A DNA stretch of 7,472 bases from Parachlamydiales bacterium (GTDB taxonomy: Bacteria; Chlamydiota; Chlamydiia; Chlamydiales; Simkaniaceae): NCBI GenBank assembly GCA_030641465.1, contig DAOWHK010000197.1:1-7472 (forward strand), given 5' to 3'. Positions 6,183 to 7,472 of this stretch are shown here, piece by piece (position 1 is the first letter of the stretch; each line of letters begins with the position of its first letter). Below the pieces are notes generated by a model that did no database searches, was not told the DNA's origin, and was given only the letters and a program-made list of their open reading frames with translations. Made by a program: the position numbers and the translations under genes.

Positions 6183-6514
6183 TTGTTATTGCAAAGTTTG
6201 ATGACAAACTGCCCTTTTCTATTCATTGCTACGAAATATGATGTATGCATATCTACAGATTGATCTGTGGATAAAGTGGAGCATGCATCTTCGATATATA
6301 GACGATAGCCTGTTGCAAGCTCAAAAATAACCCGCGCTTGAAGTGTGCGGTTTGTTTGGTTTGCAATCGTAATACCTCCATGAAGTACGCTCTCATTATC
6401 AGGCTTAATAAAACTTTCAAAAGGGCGAGTGTCATAAGGAAGGCCAAGTTTTCCAGGGCTTTCGACTTTTACCTCATGAACAATAGGTGTTTTTTGTAGA
6501 TCTACAGGTTCCAT
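6179..6514 (-). CDS. Small soluble hypothetical protein (111 residues)
   Basis: No signal peptide or membrane helix. The alternating hydrophobic pattern (GGITIANQT, ARVIFELAT, YRLYIED, GQFVIKLC) suggests a compact beta-rich domain from about residue 40 to the end, preceded by a Pro-rich flexible stretch. The ATG follows GGAGA at good spacing. It lies downstream of the histone-fold gene on the same strand, with a strong hairpin between them, and ends in a stop that overlaps that of the convergent membrane gene by 4 bases. I do not recognise the family. Confidence 0.75.
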   Translation of the reverse strand: MEPVDLQKTPIVHEVKVESPGKLGLPYDTRPFESFIKPDNESVLHGGITIANQTNRTLQARVIFELATGYRLYIEDACSTLSTDQSVDMHTSYFVAMNRKGQFVIKLCNNN

Positions 6515-6532
6515 GGTATCTCCAATTTAAGC

Positions 6533-6552
6533 GGCCCTCTTCATAGAGGGCC
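6533..6552 (-). terminator. GC-rich hairpin between the histone-fold gene and the 111-residue gene
   Basis: GGCCCTCT and AGAGGGCC form a perfect 8-base-pair stem with a 4-base loop, 8 bases after the histone-fold stop. On the minus strand it is followed by GCTTAAATT, which lacks a proper U tract, so it may be a weak or partial terminator, a processing site or an mRNA-stabilising 3' structure. It ends about 18 bases before the next start codon. Confidence 0.5.
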
Positions 6553-6560
6553 AATGTTGA

Positions 6561-6746
6561 CTACTCTTCGAAATCGCGATCCATGACCGTTTTTCTTTTT
6601 CCTTTTTCTGCATTTTGCACAGCTTTCATGCATTCTCTTTCAACGATTGCTGTGAGTGCTTCCATTACTGAACTTGAGGAGTTCATTCCTGATTTTTTTT
6701 TAATATATGCTTTGACTTTACTTGCAACAACTAGTGTTTCGCCCAT
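6561..6746 (-). CDS. Single-histone-fold protein (bacterial histone)
   Basis: A 61-residue protein that fits a bare histone fold: helix 1 about 5-17 (VVASKVKAYIKK), a short loop, long helix 2 about 24-47, loop 2 GKRKTV (49-54) and a short helix 3 (DRDFEE). R51-K-T-V and D58 reproduce the archaeal histone RKTI...ED arrangement: in HMfB the Arg52-Asp59 clamp has the same 7-residue spacing, followed by Thr two residues after the Arg. Basic residues cluster in helix 1 (K10, K12, K16-K18) and loop 2 (K48, K50-K52), where DNA contacts are expected. Single-fold histones are known in a few bacteria, notably Bdellovibrio Bd0055. A good GAGGA precedes the ATG. Likely a dimeric nucleoid protein; the mode of DNA binding cannot be read from sequence. 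Confidence 0.85.
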   Translation of the reverse strand: MGETLVVASKVKAYIKKKSGMNSSSSVMEALTAIVERECMKAVQNAEKGKRKTVMDRDFEE

Positions 6747-6843
6747 GATATCCTCATCGTTTTAGTGTTATAAAAAGTGCTATTTTATCAAAGTCGAATT
6801 TATTGAACAGCAGTATTGTCAAAAATCCTATCTTTTCCCAAAT

Positions 6844-7006
6844 TATACACAAAACGATTCAAGAATTGGGTTTTAACTTCGTCAGCTTTTCTTTAGAGTT
6901 TTATCCTCACTCGCGCCTTGCCGACCGGCAATGATCGCTCGCTCCGGATCAAATTCTAAAGGAGCTTCCTTGTCAAAATCCCAATTCTTGAATCGTTTTG
7001 TGTATA
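6844..7006. mobile_element. 163-base MITE-like element, copy B
   Basis: The ends are perfect 27-base inverted repeats (6844-6870 and 6980-7006) starting TATACACAAAACGATTCAAG. Imperfect pairing continues to about 50 bases from each end (CTAAAG...GACAAGG on one side, CTTTAGAG on the other), so a single strand can fold into a long hairpin. The centre (about 6908-6950) is GC-rich compared with its surroundings and holds TTGCCG-AC-CGGCAA (6918-6931). It has the same length and ends as the copy at 1410-1572 but a different middle. It carries no transposase. It sits between the divergent histone-fold and F-box genes, upstream of both. The perfect ends suggest a more recent insertion, or selection on them. 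Confidence 0.75.
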
Positions 7007-7010
7007 GCAT
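6882..7010 (-). CDS. Possible 42-residue peptide read from repeat copy B
   Basis: ATG at 7008-7010, just outside the element, opens a 42-codon frame across it (MLYTKRFKNWDFDKEAPLEF to ...KTLKKS), ending at TGA 6882-6884. A GGGGA lies about 6 bases before the ATG. The first residues (LYTKRFKNWDF) come from the inverted end. The same frame in copy A, from GTG 1577-1579, gives a similar beginning (LYTYRFKTWGF) and stays open through that whole element, but the rest does not align well. The likeness may simply reflect the shared DNA ends. I see no promoter. Confidence 0.2.
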   Translation of the reverse strand: MLYTKRFKNWDFDKEAPLEFDPERAIIAGRQGASEDKTLKKS

Positions 7011-7231
7011 ACAATTTCCCCGGTCTTGTGGGTTTGTGTAAAGCTTTGGTTATTAGATAGATGTGATTTTTTCTTGATATTGATTTAAGTATACAAAAGT
7101 CTCGCACGCGAATTTACCTAACTAATTAATTAACAATGGAATACGACTTAGTAAAAAAACTTTTATTTAAATAGTTTTTTTGTTATAATTTTAATTTAAC
7201 AAGTAATAATAAACTAAAAAAAGGAAGTGTA
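7007..7231. other. Intergenic stretch before the F-box gene
   Basis: Apart from the promoter at 7181-7189 and the F-box ribosome binding site (AGGAAG, 7222-7227), I see only very AT-rich sequence. A 12-codon frame at 7136-7174 (ATG...TAG) happens to be in frame with the F-box gene but has no ribosome binding site. No RNA gene or clear terminator is visible. Confidence 0.5.
7181..7189 (+). promoter_or_regulatory. Extended -10 promoter of the F-box gene
   Basis: TGTTATAAT is a perfect extended -10 (TGnTATAAT), about 42 bases upstream of the presumed ATA start, giving a leader of about 35 bases. No good -35 box lies 17 bases upstream (TTTTAT at 7161-7166), which is typical of extended -10 promoters. 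The surrounding run is almost pure A and T. Confidence 0.55.
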
Positions 7232-7472
7232 ATAACTAGTTTAGTAAAATTTCCAGAAGAAGTGTTATATCAAATACTGGGGCATGTAAATCATAGTGAT
7301 AGTTCACTCGTTTGCAAAAGATTTCATAATTTGAATCAAGATAGAAACTCTCATGCGATCATCAATAAAACCTATGCTTATCATGAAGATAAGTCTACAA
7401 ATTTTGATAGGCGGCAATTGCAGGTCCTAGCAAGAAGCGGCTGCTCAAGAATAGAGCGTGTTTGTTTACTTT
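7232..7472 (+). CDS. F-box domain protein, N-terminal part (runs off window; ATA start)
   Basis: The frame is open from after TAG 7172-7174 to the window end; from ATA it gives 80 residues. Residues 4-37 match an F-box: LVKFPEEVLYQILGHV...SLVCKRFHNLNQD, corresponding to the usual LPxElLxxIL...LaxVCkrW. In eukaryotes the F-box binds Skp1 of SCF ubiquitin ligases; in amoeba-associated Chlamydiae such proteins, often with leucine-rich repeats, are presumed secreted effectors. The last residues (LQVLARSGCSRIERVCLL) could begin such repeats. There is no ATG, GTG or TTG in frame before the domain. AGGAAG (7222-7227) is 4 bases before ATA 7232-7234, where homologues would be expected to start M-T-S. 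So it is either a rare AUA start or a gene damaged at its start codon. GTG at 7262 would delete the first part of the F-box. Confidence 0.7.
   Translation, partial: MTSLVKFPEEVLYQILGHVNHSDSSLVCKRFHNLNQDRNSHAIINKTYAYHEDKSTNFDRRQLQVLARSGCSRIERVCLL

Noticed and set aside
6253..6447. Second minus-strand frame inside the 111-residue gene
   Set aside because: Same strand, shifted frame, nested in a gene that has a proper GGAGA start signal.
6583..6765. Plus-strand frame opposite the histone-fold gene, hydrophobic
   Set aside because: Its hydrophobic appearance comes from being antisense to Lys/Glu-rich codons; the minus-strand protein matches the histone fold residue by residue.
6817..6822. Perfect TTGACA (minus strand) upstream of the histone-fold gene
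   Set aside because: No acceptable -10 box at 15-19 bases; TATAAC at 6767-6772 is too far from it, so I did not call a promoter.
7136..7174. 12-codon frame MEYDLVKKLLFK in frame with the F-box gene
   Set aside because: It ends in TAG before the -10 box, has no ribosome binding site and lies upstream of the predicted transcript start; being in frame is probably chance.

Overview
The window is AT-rich bacterial DNA with short Shine-Dalgarno-led genes. I infer an amoeba-associated, 'environmental' member of the Chlamydiae (Parachlamydiaceae-like). The inference rests on three things seen together: a truncated eukaryote-like F-box protein at the right edge (a gene family expanded in these bacteria), a 61-residue single-histone-fold protein, and a low-GC Gram-negative style of gene content. 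No ribosomal or other phylogenetic marker is present, so the assignment is not proven.

Layout. At 1-922 (+) lie the 3' end of an unrecognised gene and, 7 bases on, a gene for a secreted cysteine-rich protein. At 923-1575 no intact gene is visible: the stretch holds two 33-base imperfect repeats, a decayed coding remnant, and a 163-base element with inverted ends (1410-1572) that stops 3 bases short of the next stop codon. At 1576-5560 (-), in transcription order from right to left, come Fe superoxide dismutase, a DUF502 membrane protein and a Bcr/CflA drug exporter (tightly packed, probably one operon), then a universal stress protein and a diacylglycerol-kinase-family lipid kinase, both with their own candidate promoter. 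At 5561-5636 two divergent promoters overlap. At 5637-6182 (+) is a six-helix membrane protein whose stop codon overlaps the stop of the convergent 111-residue gene at 6179-6514 (-). Upstream of that gene are a GC-rich hairpin and the histone-fold gene (6561-6746, -). At 6747-7231 no standard gene is visible, but there is a second 163-base element (6844-7006) with a perfect 27-base inverted end and a perfect extended -10 promoter. The window ends inside the F-box gene, whose only well-placed start is ATA.

How the genes work together. Fe-SOD, UspA and the exporter form a general stress and detoxification neighbourhood. The lipid kinase carries an apparent Sec signal peptide, which is odd for an ATP-dependent enzyme and raises the possibility that it works outside the bacterial cytoplasm. 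The F-box protein is probably aimed at the host ubiquitin machinery. The histone-fold protein is a likely chromatin component. The two 163-base elements share their ends but not their centres and look like non-autonomous (MITE-like) mobile repeats; they are the least explained structures here.
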